NCBI GenBank assembly: GCA_913052475.1 | Contig: CAJXEJ010000003.1 | Coordinates: 22,385-86,384 of the forward strand | DNA from: an uncultured Dehalococcoidia bacterium | Lineage (GTDB): Bacteria; Chloroflexota; Dehalococcoidia; Lucifugimonadales; Lucifugimonadaceae | DNA length: 64,000 nt | Reading direction: 5' to 3' | Shown here: piece by piece, positions 28,602 through 39,224 of the stretch | Numbering within the stretch: the first letter of the stretch is position 1 | Layout: every line of letters starts with the position of its first letter | Translations under genes and position numbers: made by a program | Notes under the pieces: generated by a model | What the model was told of the DNA's origin: nothing | What the model saw: the letters and a program-made list of their open reading frames with translations, nothing else | Database searches by the model: none

Positions 28602-30676
28602 CAGCTTTCTCCTTCCGAACTGCCCAGACGTTCTTTGCGAGCCGGTTTTCGTTCAACCGCGACTTGAGGCCACACAGCCACCATAGTGCCAATAATGAAA
28701 AACGGCCCCGATGCCCACAACCACCACGCGAGCGGGTTAATACTCACAGCGAGCGAGATTCTGCCATCGGAAAGGAAGTCACGTGGGATGACGTAGAGAT
28801 CCTCGACAGGAGTGGATCTGATGCCGGAACGAACTGAAGCCATATTGAAATCGAGATAAAAACCGTGCCATGTTTCGATGCGATCGATGAGCTCATCGTT
28901 TGGTCGTGTTTGGCTGTCTCTCAGCGTAAAGCCGGAAGAACCCTGTGCATTGGAAAGCTGGATCTCCTGTGAATAGTCATCAGGATCGATGCTGTAGACC
29001 GTCATCTCGGCCCATTTCGCGATCCGGTCAGGACGGCTCGAATCTCCGTTAGCTACGTACTCGATGCGATAGTTGTCGATCACCAGACTTTCTCCAAGTG
29101 CCAAAGCACCGTCGGTTCGTTGCTGGTAGAAGTTGGTACCGATGATCCCAAGACCGAGCATCAGGATCGATATGTGCACGATGTAGCCGCCGTGTCGCGG
29201 GCGGTTGCCGTTAACGAGTCGCCACCAAGCAATCGCCCAGTTATCGCCCGCGTGGTATCGTGCGGCGGTCCCTCGCCACCATTCTTCCAGAATTGAGGTC
29301 GCAACGAATGCAACGACACCGAACGCGAAAATGGCTACCGGACGCTGAACACCCAGTGCGACCAATACGGTGATCGTTATCACTCCGATGACGGTTGGCC
29401 AGATGAACCATTGTTTGAGCGATCGTGCGGACGCCTTTCGCCACGGTAGCAGCGGCCCGATGCCCATCATGACGACAATACCGAGCAGCACAGGTCCGTT
29501 GACACGGTCGAAGTATGGAGCGGAAACACTGACTGATACGTCTCTTGCCAGATCAGAAAATAGTGGGAACAGAACACCCCACAGCGTGACTGCCATTACT
29601 GCGAGGAACAAAAAATTATTCACCAAGAAGGAGGCTTCTCGCGACATGAATGACTCCATCGCGCGGTCCGACTTCAACTGCGGCATTCGCCACAGGAACA
29701 GAGCGAACGCGAATACTAGGCTTGCGAGCATGAATGTCAGGAAAATTACGCCAAGTGCAGAAGCTGCAAAAGAATGGACGCTCACTACCGGGCCGCCACG
29801 GTTGATGAACATTCCGAGTTGCGCCAGAACGAACCCGGTGTTTAACAACGCCACGTTCCACATCCGGAACATACCACGACGTTTCTGTACCATGATCGAA
29901 TGGATGAACGCTGTCATGACAAGCCACGGCATCAGAGCTACGTTTTCGATTGGATCCCACGCCCAGTAACCGCCCCATCCGAGGATCGTGTATGCCCACC
30001 AGGCACCGAGCAACATGCCTGCGCCCAGAACACCCCAGCCAAGAATGGCTGAGACCCGGGCGACGTCGATCCAGTCGTCGCCGTAACTCCCGGCGATCAG
30101 TGCCCCAGAGACGAACGCAAACGGGATAGTGATGGCGATCAGCCCACCCATCAGCAGAGGCGGGTGGCTGAACATACCAGGGTGTGTGAGCAACGGGTTG
30201 ATTCCTCGGCCGTCGACTGGAACGGTGTCGAGCAATTCGAATGGGCTGGCAACGAACGTCAAAACGCCGAAATAGAACAGTTGATTGATCGCGAGGATAG
30301 CGATGGTCCACGGCATGCTTCGAGCGAGTCGTTTCGGTGCGAACCATATTGCGAGGGCAGAGATGATTGATAGTGTTAGTAAGATGTAGAGGAGGGAGCC
30401 TTCATTTCCGGCGTAGAACGCGACCCACACGAACGCTCGATCCATGAGAGTGTTTGAGTGATTAGCGACGTATGCGATCGATAAATCGTTCTGCACGAAT
30501 GCGTAGATCAGTGCTACCGATGCAACAGTGACTGTCAGCGTTGTCATATACAGCGCCCGACGAGCACTGACGACGAGCTCCGCTTTACCCTTTCTTTCAC
30601 CGACGATTGCACCGACGGCTGAGTAGGCGCTGAGCGCAAAGCCGAGTAGCAGTGCCATGAATCCGAGTTCTGCCAT
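28601..30676 (-). CDS. ccmF: Cytochrome c-type biogenesis protein CcmF (heme lyase)
   Basis: WVAFYAGNEGSLLYILL; GAWWAYTILGWGGYWAWDPIENVALMPWLVMTAFIHSIMVQKRRGMFRMWN. Confidence 0.95.
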   Translation of the reverse strand: MAELGFMALLLGFALSAYSAVGAIVGERKGKAELVVSARRALYMTTLTVTVASVALIYAFVQNDLSIAYVANHSNTLMDRAFVWVAFYAGNEGSLLYILLTLSIISALAIWFAPKRLARSMPWTIAILAINQLFYFGVLTFVASPFELLDTVPVDGRGINPLLTHPGMFSHPPLLMGGLIAITIPFAFVSGALIAGSYGDDWIDVARVSAILGWGVLGAGMLLGAWWAYTILGWGGYWAWDPIENVALMPWLVMTAFIHSIMVQKRRGMFRMWNVALLNTGFVLAQLGMFINRGGPVVSVHSFAASALGVIFLTFMLASLVFAFALFLWRMPQLKSDRAMESFMSREASFLVNNFLFLAVMAVTLWGVLFPLFSDLARDVSVSVSAPYFDRVNGPVLLGIVVMMGIGPLLPWRKASARSLKQWFIWPTVIGVITITVLVALGVQRPVAIFAFGVVAFVATSILEEWWRGTAARYHAGDNWAIAWWRLVNGNRPRHGGYIVHISILMLGLGIIGTNFYQQRTDGALALGESLVIDNYRIEYVANGDSSRPDRIAKWAEMTVYSIDPDDYSQEIQLSNAQGSSGFTLRDSQTRPNDELIDRIETWHGFYLDFNMASVRSGIRSTPVEDLYVIPRDFLSDGRISLAVSINPLAWWLWASGPFFIIGTMVAVWPQVAVERKPARKERLGSSEGES

Positions 30677-31269
30677 CAGGATTTAGCCTCGTCGGATGCG
30701 TTTGGTTTGCTTTGTGTTTTCGTTTTGGGAGCGATACCCAGATCTCGATCCACCTGCGCTAGGTAATCAGTTAAGTCATCTTCTGATTCAGAGGCTGATG
30801 CTAGCTCAGCACTGGTTGGCGGCATTTGCGTTGCTGACTTGCGCATGTTCTTGATGGTTATCAGCGCGATTCCGAAACCACCAATTACGATCACCACTGG
30901 CACGATCCAAGCAAGCAGATTGAATCCGCTTCGCTCCGGTGCTGCCAGGATCTCGGATCCGTACCGAACGACAAAGTAATCTTTGATCTCGGCATTGGTG
31001 TCACCGGCATCAAGCCGTTCCCGAACTTTCGCTCGCATATCTTGTGATATTTGGGCGCTGGAACCGTCGATGGTTTGGCCGTCGCATACCGGGCACATCA
31101 ACTCACCGGCGAGCTGGTGGGCGCGTTGCTCGAGGCTCAGGTCTTCTTCTCGAACACAACTGACGCTACTGAGTAGCAACACGGTGATCAACACAACGAA
31201 AAAGACGACAGTTGCCCCGGCTGGAAGCGCGCGGGGACCGATCAGTGCGAACGGAATCCGAGATGCCAT
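30676..31269 (-). CDS. ccmH: Cytochrome c-type biogenesis protein CcmH
   Basis: QRAHQLAGELMCPVCDGQTIDGSSAQISQDMRAKVRERLDAGDTNAEIKDYFVVRYGSEILAAP. Confidence 0.93.
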   Translation of the reverse strand: MASRIPFALIGPRALPAGATVVFFVVLITVLLLSSVSCVREEDLSLEQRAHQLAGELMCPVCDGQTIDGSSAQISQDMRAKVRERLDAGDTNAEIKDYFVVRYGSEILAAPERSGFNLLAWIVPVVIVIGGFGIALITIKNMRKSATQMPPTSAELASASESEDDLTDYLAQVDRDLGIAPKTKTQSKPNASDEAKS

Positions 31270-31387
31270 AGCTTTACTTTCCCCGTGCAGGGATCCCCCC
31301 TGAATGGAATAGGAGGCTAAAGAGCGATGTAGCTACGTGCCGCACCTTTATCTATCGGTATCTACTGTCTACAACTAGAACTGGCGG

Positions 31388-31981
31388 CTAATGGCTGAGA
31401 CCAGATGTGTCGTCGAAGATGTAGTTCACAATGTCCCTGATGTCTTCTTCTGGCAGAAGTTTTCCAAATGAGGGCATAACGATCGCACCGTTAGTGACGA
31501 ACCCGACAATCGCGTCGCGTTCCGTCATGCGGGTAGCTGCTGACTCAACCAGATTTGGCGGCGTCGCGTAAGTAGTGCCTTGAGTGGTTGCGTAGAAGCT
31601 TGAACCTGAAGTGATGTGCCGAGTAGCTTTGCCGTCTCCGAGCCCAGTTACACCATGGCAGACCGAACAGTTGATTCGGTAAAGGTCGCCAGCGACTTCA
31701 GGGTTGTAAGTACGTTCACGCCTGTCGGGTACGTTCAGCACCTGACTGGCATCGCCCGTAGAAACGAAAACGACTGAGTCTGCCGGTGGGGCGAGACGCG
31801 GTGGCTCTTGCATCCTGTGCGACTGAGCGTAGTGCATTTCAGAAAAGGTCTCTACCGGGTAGGTGTTCGATTCCTGAACGGCACATGCCGACGTTGCCAG
31901 AGTGCTGAGCATGAGCAGTCCGACGACCATGACGAGACGGGGTGTAAGAATTGACTTGATATTTGCTGGGAAAGCAATCAT
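31388..31981 (-). CDS. actE: Alternative complex III monoheme cytochrome c (ActE-like)
   Basis: Lipobox-like TSAC; ETFSEMHYAQSHRMQEPPRLAPPADSV; YRINCSVCHGVTGLGDGKATRH. Confidence 0.85.
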   Translation of the reverse strand: MIAFPANIKSILTPRLVMVVGLLMLSTLATSACAVQESNTYPVETFSEMHYAQSHRMQEPPRLAPPADSVVFVSTGDASQVLNVPDRRERTYNPEVAGDLYRINCSVCHGVTGLGDGKATRHITSGSSFYATTQGTTYATPPNLVESAATRMTERDAIVGFVTNGAIVMPSFGKLLPEEDIRDIVNYIFDDTSGLSH

Positions 31982-32490
31982 TACGCGTGCTTGATCTCCA
32001 CGGCGCCTGCTTTGTTGAGCACGCTTTCAGCATCGGCGACTTTCGAATCGTCGTCGAATGTAACTACTACGCCAATCCAGCCTTCGGTAATTCGAGTGTC
32101 GTAGATGCCCGGCTTCATGTTGGGGAGTCGAGACTCGAACACGATTCCGACAACGGTTGCGATCACACCCGAGAGCATTGTCATTTCGTACATGATGATC
32201 AGCATGGCGAAGACAGAGAGGATCGGCTTACCACCGGTGACCATGGGGTATGCGAGCTGAGTTACGGCTGTCAGGAAAACCGACAGTGTGAAACCGATAA
32301 TTGCTCCGAATGCGGGGAAGCGGAACAGGCGGTGCTGCGGAACATGTTCCCCGAATGCACCTTCCGGATACGGCGTACCGGTTAGCACATCGAATGTGCC
32401 GAGTTTAAATCCAGCTTCCTTCAGCCCGTCCATCGCATCAGCGGCGGGTTCGGCTTGGTGAAACAGGCCAAGAATACTTTGCGTGCTCAT
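31981..32490 (-). CDS. actD: Alternative complex III subunit ActD (DUF3341)
   Basis: LGLFHQAEPAADAMDGLKEAGFKLGTFDVLTGTPYPEGAFGEH with two TMs. Confidence 0.85.
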   Translation of the reverse strand: MSTQSILGLFHQAEPAADAMDGLKEAGFKLGTFDVLTGTPYPEGAFGEHVPQHRLFRFPAFGAIIGFTLSVFLTAVTQLAYPMVTGGKPILSVFAMLIIMYEMTMLSGVIATVVGIVFESRLPNMKPGIYDTRITEGWIGVVVTFDDDSKVADAESVLNKAGAVEIKHA

Positions 32491-32501
32491 CAGAACGTCC
32501 T

Positions 32502-33881
32502 CTAGTCAGCTTCCCTAACGATCGCCGGAACCTTTGCCCGACCAATCATTACATCATCAGTAAATACCTGGCTCTCCTTCGCTTCGAACAGCGGAACGAG
32601 CGGGAAGAACCTTGAGAACAACAACATCAGGAACGTAACCCATGCGAATGCCCAGATGAAAATCATCCACTCAACTCCGCTTGGGCGATACGCCTCCCAC
32701 GTGTAAACGAACGGTGTCCTGCGAGCCAGCCCAGGCACGATGATCAGGAATCGTTCTAGCCACATACCAACGTTCACGAGGATCGATGTCCAGAACATCA
32801 TTGCGATGTTGTTTCGAACCCGCTTGAACAGCCAAAGTGGCACAGGAATCAAATAAGCAGTCAGGAAGAAAATGATGAACAACATATTCCAGGGCCATTG
32901 GAACATCTGCATCTCCCGCAGTGCAATTTCTGGAGCGTCCTGACCATAAAGGGCGAACGTGAGCTCCAGAAATGTGAATGCGAGCCAACCTGTTGCTACA
33001 ACAATGAGAAGTCGTGCGAGTGCATCGAAGTGTTCGGGGCGAATGAAGTCGTCCCACTTCCACAGCCATCGCATCAGAGCCATCATCGTCACTACAGCCG
33101 ATACACCAGAGTGCACAGCACCGATAACGAAGTAAGGCGCAAAGATAGTTGAGTGCCAACCTTCAACCGCCGAAGCGATTGCGAAGTCCCACGAAACGAT
33201 TGAGTGAACCGAAACGAAAATTGGGAGCATCAATGCAGAGAGGAGGATTCCACCAACCGTCTGCATCTTCCACTGTCGAGGGTTACCTCTCCAGCCGAGC
33301 GCTAGCACGGTGTACATGGCGTTCTGCCAACCGGTTGTGCGGTCACGAAGGTTTCCAAGGTCGGGTAGCAGAGCGATGTACAGGAACAAGGTCGAGCCAG
33401 TCAGGTACGTGCCAATTGCGACGGGATCCATGATCAGTGGCGACCTGATGTTCGGGTAGATACCACGCGAAATGTCGTACGGCATGATCCAGTAAGCAAT
33501 TCGCCATGGGCGGCCTGCGTGAATCAGCGGGAAAACCAGAGCCGTTAGCAGCGAGAACACAGTAAGCAGCTCAGCCGCTCGCGTAACCGGTCTTCGCCAT
33601 TCGGCCTGAGTAAGGCGAAGAATGGCTGAAATCATAATTCCAGCGTGCGAAATACCAACCCAAAAAACGAACGTCGTGATGAACAATCCCCAGTAAACGG
33701 GTCGTGAGAGACCGGTTACACCAAGGCCTTTGTTGATCATTATCGAGATAACGACTAGGCCGATAACGACCACAACTCCCAAAAAGGTGACAGTTGGAGC
33801 CCACCACTTGGGCGTGTCCAGCTGACCGTTTAGGAGTTTACGGTTTATGTAGACCTGATCTAGTTCTCGTCGCTGTTGCAT
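32502..33881 (-). CDS. Alternative complex III NrfD-like membrane subunit (ActC/ActF-type)
   Basis: Multi-TM; FVFWVGISHAGIMISAILRLTQAEWRRPVTRAAELLTVFSLLTALVFPLIHAGRPWR; ERFLIIVPGL. Confidence 0.88.
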   Translation of the reverse strand: MQQRRELDQVYINRKLLNGQLDTPKWWAPTVTFLGVVVVIGLVVISIMINKGLGVTGLSRPVYWGLFITTFVFWVGISHAGIMISAILRLTQAEWRRPVTRAAELLTVFSLLTALVFPLIHAGRPWRIAYWIMPYDISRGIYPNIRSPLIMDPVAIGTYLTGSTLFLYIALLPDLGNLRDRTTGWQNAMYTVLALGWRGNPRQWKMQTVGGILLSALMLPIFVSVHSIVSWDFAIASAVEGWHSTIFAPYFVIGAVHSGVSAVVTMMALMRWLWKWDDFIRPEHFDALARLLIVVATGWLAFTFLELTFALYGQDAPEIALREMQMFQWPWNMLFIIFFLTAYLIPVPLWLFKRVRNNIAMMFWTSILVNVGMWLERFLIIVPGLARRTPFVYTWEAYRPSGVEWMIFIWAFAWVTFLMLLFSRFFPLVPLFEAKESQVFTDDVMIGRAKVPAIVREAD

Positions 33882-33927
33882 CTGTTAGTCAGTTACCTGT
33901 TGTTATGCGTCAGATTCGCTATTGAAA

Positions 33928-35331
33928 TTAATCTGGTTTCGCGACCAGCGTAGCGTGGCCTCGAACGTACTTGATTGGTTTCGCTAGTAGGTTGAATTCC
34001 TGAACCTGCCATACCGACAGGACCGGGATTACACGTGTCATCAACATCACGATCAACGCTACGAGAGAAATCCCGCCTGCAATGATCAGAATGTCGAAGA
34101 TGTTAGGCCAGTAGACCTCTGGGGTGACCTCGAGCCACTTCTGGTGGATCTGATCACCTGGGACCGACCATGCGGGAACGAAAATGCGTATACGGTCGAG
34201 GAGCAGTCCGATCAGAATAATGAACGACCCAACAACCATCGCACTGGTTCCACGGCGAACCCTGTTCCAGATGAGCATCCACCATGGAACGAACCAGATG
34301 AGAATCACACCCACGAGGAACACAGGAAGCATCGGGCCTTTGATCTGGTGATTCAGAGTCGCAATGTCGTTTTCAGAACGGCCGTACCAGAACACGATGA
34401 ACGACGAGTAGAAGAAGTAGACCCAGAGCAGAGTCAGGGCGAACAAAAGTCGACCCAGCGACCAGAAGGCATCGAGGTGGACGTACTTTTCAAGCTTCAT
34501 GAAACGTCGTGAGAAGTAGAGGGCGATAACTACACCCGCAACACCGGCCTGGAAGCCGGAGATGGTGTGGTACATCGGGAAGATAGCGTCACGCCATCCG
34601 GGAACCATGCTCTGACCGAAGTCGGTCGAGATCAAGAAGTTCACGAATACGAGAATAAGGAAGTAGAACGTTCCGAACATTCCGATACGCTTACGGAGCG
34701 TTCGCCACTGTACATCGGTGCCAACCCAGCCGCGAGCAAGTCGCTTGCCGAGACGTTGACGCCAGCCTGTCGAGTGGTCACGCATTGACGCGAAGTCGGG
34801 CAAAGCTGCCGAGTAGAACAGCATGAGTCCGGTGAATAGAAGAAGTACCAGCCCAAGAGTCGTCCAGAAATGCGGCGAGTAATCAGGAGCCATGTACCAG
34901 ATTGTTCGTCGTCGAGCGCCTTCAGTCACCAATGGAGGCAAGATTGCCACCAGCGGAATGAGCATGATCAGCGTTGCGACACCGGCGAATGAGAAAATCG
35001 AGGCAAGTCGAGTGATCGGGCGTACCCAGTTGGCTTTTGCCATAACCGGAGCCATAGCGATCATCGGTGCAGCACCCGCTACTGAAAGTAAGAACGAAAC
35101 CATCGCAGCGACGTAGCCCCACTTGGTGCTGTCGTCACCGACATCGGTGAATTTCACGATCAGCGAAACGATACCTGCAATCGAAAGAATACCGAGGATC
35201 CACGCCCACGCCTTAAACCGACCGCTGGCACCGGTTGTGGTGGCGATCAATTCACGGGCGATCACATCAGCGTCGACTTGCGGCGGCGGTGCGTGATGCT
35301 CGGACTCGTGTGCTATAGCTTCACTAGCCAT
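33928..35331 (-). CDS. Second NrfD-like membrane subunit of alternative complex III
   Basis: Multi-TM; AMAPVMAKANWVRPITRLASIFSFAGVATLIMLIPL; LLDRIRIFVPAWS; start set to internal Met (MASEAIAHESEHH). Confidence 0.85.
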   Translation of the reverse strand: MASEAIAHESEHHAPPPQVDADVIARELIATTTGASGRFKAWAWILGILSIAGIVSLIVKFTDVGDDSTKWGYVAAMVSFLLSVAGAAPMIAMAPVMAKANWVRPITRLASIFSFAGVATLIMLIPLVAILPPLVTEGARRRTIWYMAPDYSPHFWTTLGLVLLLFTGLMLFYSAALPDFASMRDHSTGWRQRLGKRLARGWVGTDVQWRTLRKRIGMFGTFYFLILVFVNFLISTDFGQSMVPGWRDAIFPMYHTISGFQAGVAGVVIALYFSRRFMKLEKYVHLDAFWSLGRLLFALTLLWVYFFYSSFIVFWYGRSENDIATLNHQIKGPMLPVFLVGVILIWFVPWWMLIWNRVRRGTSAMVVGSFIILIGLLLDRIRIFVPAWSVPGDQIHQKWLEVTPEVYWPNIFDILIIAGGISLVALIVMLMTRVIPVLSVWQVQEFNLLAKPIKYVRGHATLVAKPD

Positions 35332-36070
35332 GCGATGCGGCTTCTCCTGCGCCAACCTTCTTGTCGGCATCGATCTTCGCGAGGTAGATAACGTTAGGGT
35401 CGGTTCCGAACTGGTCGAGCAGCGTGTAGTGACGCTGGTCTTCCTTCATCTGCGACACCTTACTATTCGGGTCATTGAAGTTACCGAAAATGAGTGCACT
35501 CGTCGGGCAGGACGAGGAGCATGCAGTTTGAACTGCGCCATCCGCAACTTCATGGCCTTCACTTCGGGCCTTGCGTGACACACGGCGAATTCGGTGCACG
35601 CAGAAGCTGCACTTTTCCATGATTCCACGACTTCGGATTGTTACATCGGGGTTGAGGTGGTTGCGGAGTGATTTCGGCCATACTGGTTCCCAGTAGTTGA
35701 AGAATCGAACAATGTAAGGGCAACCGTTTGCGCAGTAACGTGTACCGACACAGCGGTTGTAGACCTGAACGTTCATGCCTTCCGAGTTGTGGTAGGTGGC
35801 ATAAACCGGGCAAACGGGCTCACACGGTGCGTTTTCACAGTGTTGACACATGATCGGGATGAACCGAGCTTTTGCGTCGGGGAAGTCGCCTTCCCAGTAT
35901 CGCTCAACACGAATCCAGGAAATCGATCGTGCGCGCTCGACACGATCCTGCGTGTTAAGAGGAATATTATTCTCTGCCTGGCAGGCAATGACACATGCGT
36001 TGCAGCCGATGCACTTATCGACATCGACAACCATGCCCCAGTTGTGACTACCGAATTCTGCTGTTGCCAT
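35324..36070 (-). CDS. Alternative complex III iron-sulfur subunit (separate ActB FeS domain)
   Basis: NWGMVVDVDKCIGCNACVIACQAENNIPLN; CQHCENAPCEPVCPVYATYHNSEGMNVQVYNRCVGTRYCANGCPYIVRFFNY; CSFCVHRI. Confidence 0.92.
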   Translation of the reverse strand: MATAEFGSHNWGMVVDVDKCIGCNACVIACQAENNIPLNTQDRVERARSISWIRVERYWEGDFPDAKARFIPIMCQHCENAPCEPVCPVYATYHNSEGMNVQVYNRCVGTRYCANGCPYIVRFFNYWEPVWPKSLRNHLNPDVTIRSRGIMEKCSFCVHRIRRVSRKARSEGHEVADGAVQTACSSSCPTSALIFGNFNDPNSKVSQMKEDQRHYTLLDQFGTDPNVIYLAKIDADKKVGAGEAASHG

Positions 36071-36112
36071 TAAGACACTGCCTCTAAGACCTGACGTCTC
36101 TGAATCTGCATA

Positions 36113-38425
36113 TTACTCATGTTCGCCCGACTCCCTGCTTTCGCCCAGAAACTGTTTCTGGTATTCGTGGTGGTTAGCTTCCTGCGCATCATGGGCAGTT
36201 TCGCCAACACCAACAACCAGAACAGGTACTCCTGGCTCGACTGGTCGGGCTTCTACGTTACCTTCGAACTTCGGGACCTTGACACGGCGACCTGCACGCT
36301 GCACTCGAACTTGAGTGGCAGCCCATGCGAGGGCTCCGGTTGCGGCATCTTTTTGGTCAACCAGAATTGAAAGGACATTCGAACCGCGACCTTCAGCCCA
36401 TCGACCGCTTCTGTGGTGACCTTGACCCATAGGGATGCCGATCACCCCTGGTCGAATGCCGGGGTGCGGGTATGCGAGAGCTTCGATCTCACCTGAGCTC
36501 GATCGAATTAGGAGGACGTCGCCTTCTCTGATTCCCAGATCATCAGCCTGCTTGCTGTTGATCTCTGCCCAAGTCGACCACGAAGCCGATGAAATCGGAT
36601 CGGGTGTTTGCTGTGCCCATGGTGATGCCGCCAGACGACCGTCGAAGAGCGAGGTCGAGTGGAACGGAATGAGATTGAAGTCGTTGCCGGCTCCAAGCGA
36701 ACCAGTGTTTGAATAGCTGGCGTTTTTCTGCGAGGTATTTACCTTGCCTAGGCTGCTAGATCCAACCTTGCTGGTATCCCACCAACCGCCACGCTGTAGC
36801 GCACCGTCGGTGAACAGGGATGCCGACGAAGCTGATACCGAACCGCTGCCGGTATCGTGGAGATCCGATAGCGAGCCTCGTACAAGGCCTTCCATGTTTC
36901 TTCCGTAGGAACCATCGGACATATCTAGGAGGGTGTCACCGAATCCTCGGGCATCGCTGATGAGCCCGGATTCGTCGTTTGAAATTGTTAGGCCAACGAC
37001 CGGTTGCTGTGTTCCTATAACTTGATAGCCAGGACCCGGTTCCGGAATATCGGAACCCCACGACTCCAGGAACGTCTGTTCCGGAAGTACGAGGTCTGCG
37101 AAGTCCATCGTGTCGTCGTGAATTGCTCCGAACGCAATGACGTTCGGCACGTTTTTGAGTGCTTCTCGAATTGCGACCGAGTTCGGCATGCCGTGAACGA
37201 TGTCGGCACCGCGAATGATTACCGTTTCAACGTTTCCTGCTCGCCACTGGGCAAGCTCTTTTTCCCACTCTCCAAACGATGCACCTGTCGCCGAAGCGGG
37301 GACACCGTCGAGTGCGGATGACGGGTTGGAAATAACTCCACCCTTGGAATCGACTGCGCCGACCAGAATGTTCAGGGCGTAGATTGCACCGAGGTTGAAA
37401 GAGCCGTTGGTGTGCGCACCGGCCGAACCGCCACCGAAAGCGACGGAAGGTGTGTGCTCAGCGAAATAACGGGCCGCATTTTCAATACGGTCAACCGAAA
37501 TACCAGTGCGGTTTGCAACATCCACGATACCGTGGCTTCCAAGACCGCCTGGCAACGCTGCGTTGAACGCAGCGTTGTTTTCGTTGCTAACCAGTCCTTC
37601 ACTCGTGATGACACGTGCGATACCCAGTGCGAGGTCGCCCTCGGTACCGGGGATTGGAGAAAGCCAGAGATCGGCCGCTGCTGAGGTGATAGACATTCGA
37701 GCTTCGGCGTGGATGAGGTAGCCACGATTGTGCTGCCCTCGGAACTCGCCGTACTTCACGCCAAATTGAGCAGGAGAACCCCATGTTCCGAGCCAGTCGG
37801 CACCGAACGAAAGAACTGTCTGGGCATTTGCGATATCAAATGTCGGGAGTTGGTCTTGGCCGAGTACGGACTTGACCGCTCCGTGGAGTACACCCTGCTC
37901 GGTTGGGTCGAACGCCATGTGCTTGCCGTCGTACTGGGCGGCGAACTTGCTAGCAACGCTACCGAGGTGACCACGAAGAGGATTGGTTACAACCGTTAGT
38001 GCACCTGTGGCGTTGGAAAGAGCTTCCATAAAACGGGTATCGGCGGCATCCCAGTCGATGGGGACTAGGTTTCCTGCCTTGGAATAGCGGAGCATCGGCT
38101 CGCTAATTCGGTCGGGGTGGTAGAGAAGCTGTAGTGCGGAATCGTATCGGGCTGTTGCCTTACCGCGGTTTACCGGGTGATCAGGGTTGCCCTCGATCTT
38201 CTTGGCGCGTCCCTGCATTACGCGGACAAGCACACCATCGCCATTTGTGAAATCGCCCATTGAAGTTGCGTACCAGGCGTCTTCACCACGCACCAGATCT
38301 TCCGGTAGGTCAACCGGGCTCTGAACAATTAGCTCGCGCTCGGGTAGTCCGCAGGCTGCGAAGATCACAGCTCCGGCGGCCGTTTTACCGGTAAGCGCTA
38401 GGAATTCTCGTCGATTTAGCTTCAT
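36113..38425 (-). CDS. Alternative complex III molybdopterin-oxidoreductase-like subunit (ActB1-like)
   Basis: Tat-like leader MKLNRREFLALTGKTAAGAVIFAACG; PDHPVNRGKATARYDSALQLLYHPDRI; SFGADWLGTWGSP. The ORF extends to 38518 but the internal Met is the more plausible start. Confidence 0.88.
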   Translation of the reverse strand: MKLNRREFLALTGKTAAGAVIFAACGLPERELIVQSPVDLPEDLVRGEDAWYATSMGDFTNGDGVLVRVMQGRAKKIEGNPDHPVNRGKATARYDSALQLLYHPDRISEPMLRYSKAGNLVPIDWDAADTRFMEALSNATGALTVVTNPLRGHLGSVASKFAAQYDGKHMAFDPTEQGVLHGAVKSVLGQDQLPTFDIANAQTVLSFGADWLGTWGSPAQFGVKYGEFRGQHNRGYLIHAEARMSITSAAADLWLSPIPGTEGDLALGIARVITSEGLVSNENNAAFNAALPGGLGSHGIVDVANRTGISVDRIENAARYFAEHTPSVAFGGGSAGAHTNGSFNLGAIYALNILVGAVDSKGGVISNPSSALDGVPASATGASFGEWEKELAQWRAGNVETVIIRGADIVHGMPNSVAIREALKNVPNVIAFGAIHDDTMDFADLVLPEQTFLESWGSDIPEPGPGYQVIGTQQPVVGLTISNDESGLISDARGFGDTLLDMSDGSYGRNMEGLVRGSLSDLHDTGSGSVSASSASLFTDGALQRGGWWDTSKVGSSSLGKVNTSQKNASYSNTGSLGAGNDFNLIPFHSTSLFDGRLAASPWAQQTPDPISSASWSTWAEINSKQADDLGIREGDVLLIRSSSGEIEALAYPHPGIRPGVIGIPMGQGHHRSGRWAEGRGSNVLSILVDQKDAATGALAWAATQVRVQRAGRRVKVPKFEGNVEARPVEPGVPVLVVGVGETAHDAQEANHHEYQKQFLGESRESGEHE

Positions 38426-38459
38426 TTGGTCAGTGGTATTCCTGTTCTCGGAGTTTGGG

Positions 38460-39164
38460 CTAGTGGTGGCAAGCGACACAGTCGGTCGGTGCGCCGTTGT
38501 CACGGTGGCAGTCGACACACTGGCCCATTTTGAGAGATTCGACCTGTTCGACCTGCTTCATTGCTGCGACGTTACCATGGCAGGTTGAGCAGACGCCGGA
38601 CGGGCCTTCAGTTACGCCGTCGGTTGTACCTTCGACCTGAGACGGATTCTGAGTGAGATAACGAATGTGTGGTTCGTGAATGAATCGAACATGATCGGGG
38701 AGGCGGTGAACACGCTGCCAGTTAACAGGTTGCGAACCGTCGTCGCCAACGATGTCGGCGGCATCTCGCAAGATCGTAAGTTGCGGATTGCCTTCGGCAC
38801 CGATCACTTGGTGACATGTTGCACAGAATCCCACTGGCGGGATACCGGCGTTTGCCTGCGTGGTAACAGTACGGTGACAGAACGTACAGTCGAGACCGAG
38901 GCCTTCCATTGTTCCGCCATCGGCAGGGACGTGATCAAGCTGCTTCAGCGAAGCGTGGATCGTGTGCGGGAAATCGATTGGCTGGTCGAAAGTCTGTTCA
39001 AATCCGAGGACAGGAATCGGTTGACCGATCCAGCCCGTAATAACGAACGCCGCAACTACACCGATTACCGCTACAACACCCAGACCACCGATAGCCAGTA
39101 CCGGCACGAGCATCTTTGGCAAAGATGACGAGTTGGAGTTCGAGTTATCGTTTTCCGACGCCAA
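38460..39164 (-). CDS. actA: Alternative complex III pentaheme cytochrome c (ActA-like)
   Basis: Five CxxCH motifs: CTFCH, CATCH, CSTCH, CVDCH, CVACH; N-terminal TM. Confidence 0.9.
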   Translation of the reverse strand: MASENDNSNSNSSSLPKMLVPVLAIGGLGVVAVIGVVAAFVITGWIGQPIPVLGFEQTFDQPIDFPHTIHASLKQLDHVPADGGTMEGLGLDCTFCHRTVTTQANAGIPPVGFCATCHQVIGAEGNPQLTILRDAADIVGDDGSQPVNWQRVHRLPDHVRFIHEPHIRYLTQNPSQVEGTTDGVTEGPSGVCSTCHGNVAAMKQVEQVESLKMGQCVDCHRDNGAPTDCVACHH

Positions 39165-39224
39165 GCGTTCTTTCCAGTCTGAGCTAGCCGAGGCCAGCTA
39201 CTAGCGTAAAGATGGAAGCGGTGC

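Noticed and set aside
29370-29969. + strand ORF of 199 aa (and other long antisense ORFs, e.g. 5642-5947, 17203-17712, 32671-33159, 41905-42330)
   Set aside because: Antisense to well-supported CDSs (ccmF, htpX, hisF, NrfD, collagen-like protein) with low-complexity or Arg/Ser-rich translations; frame-shadow artefacts.
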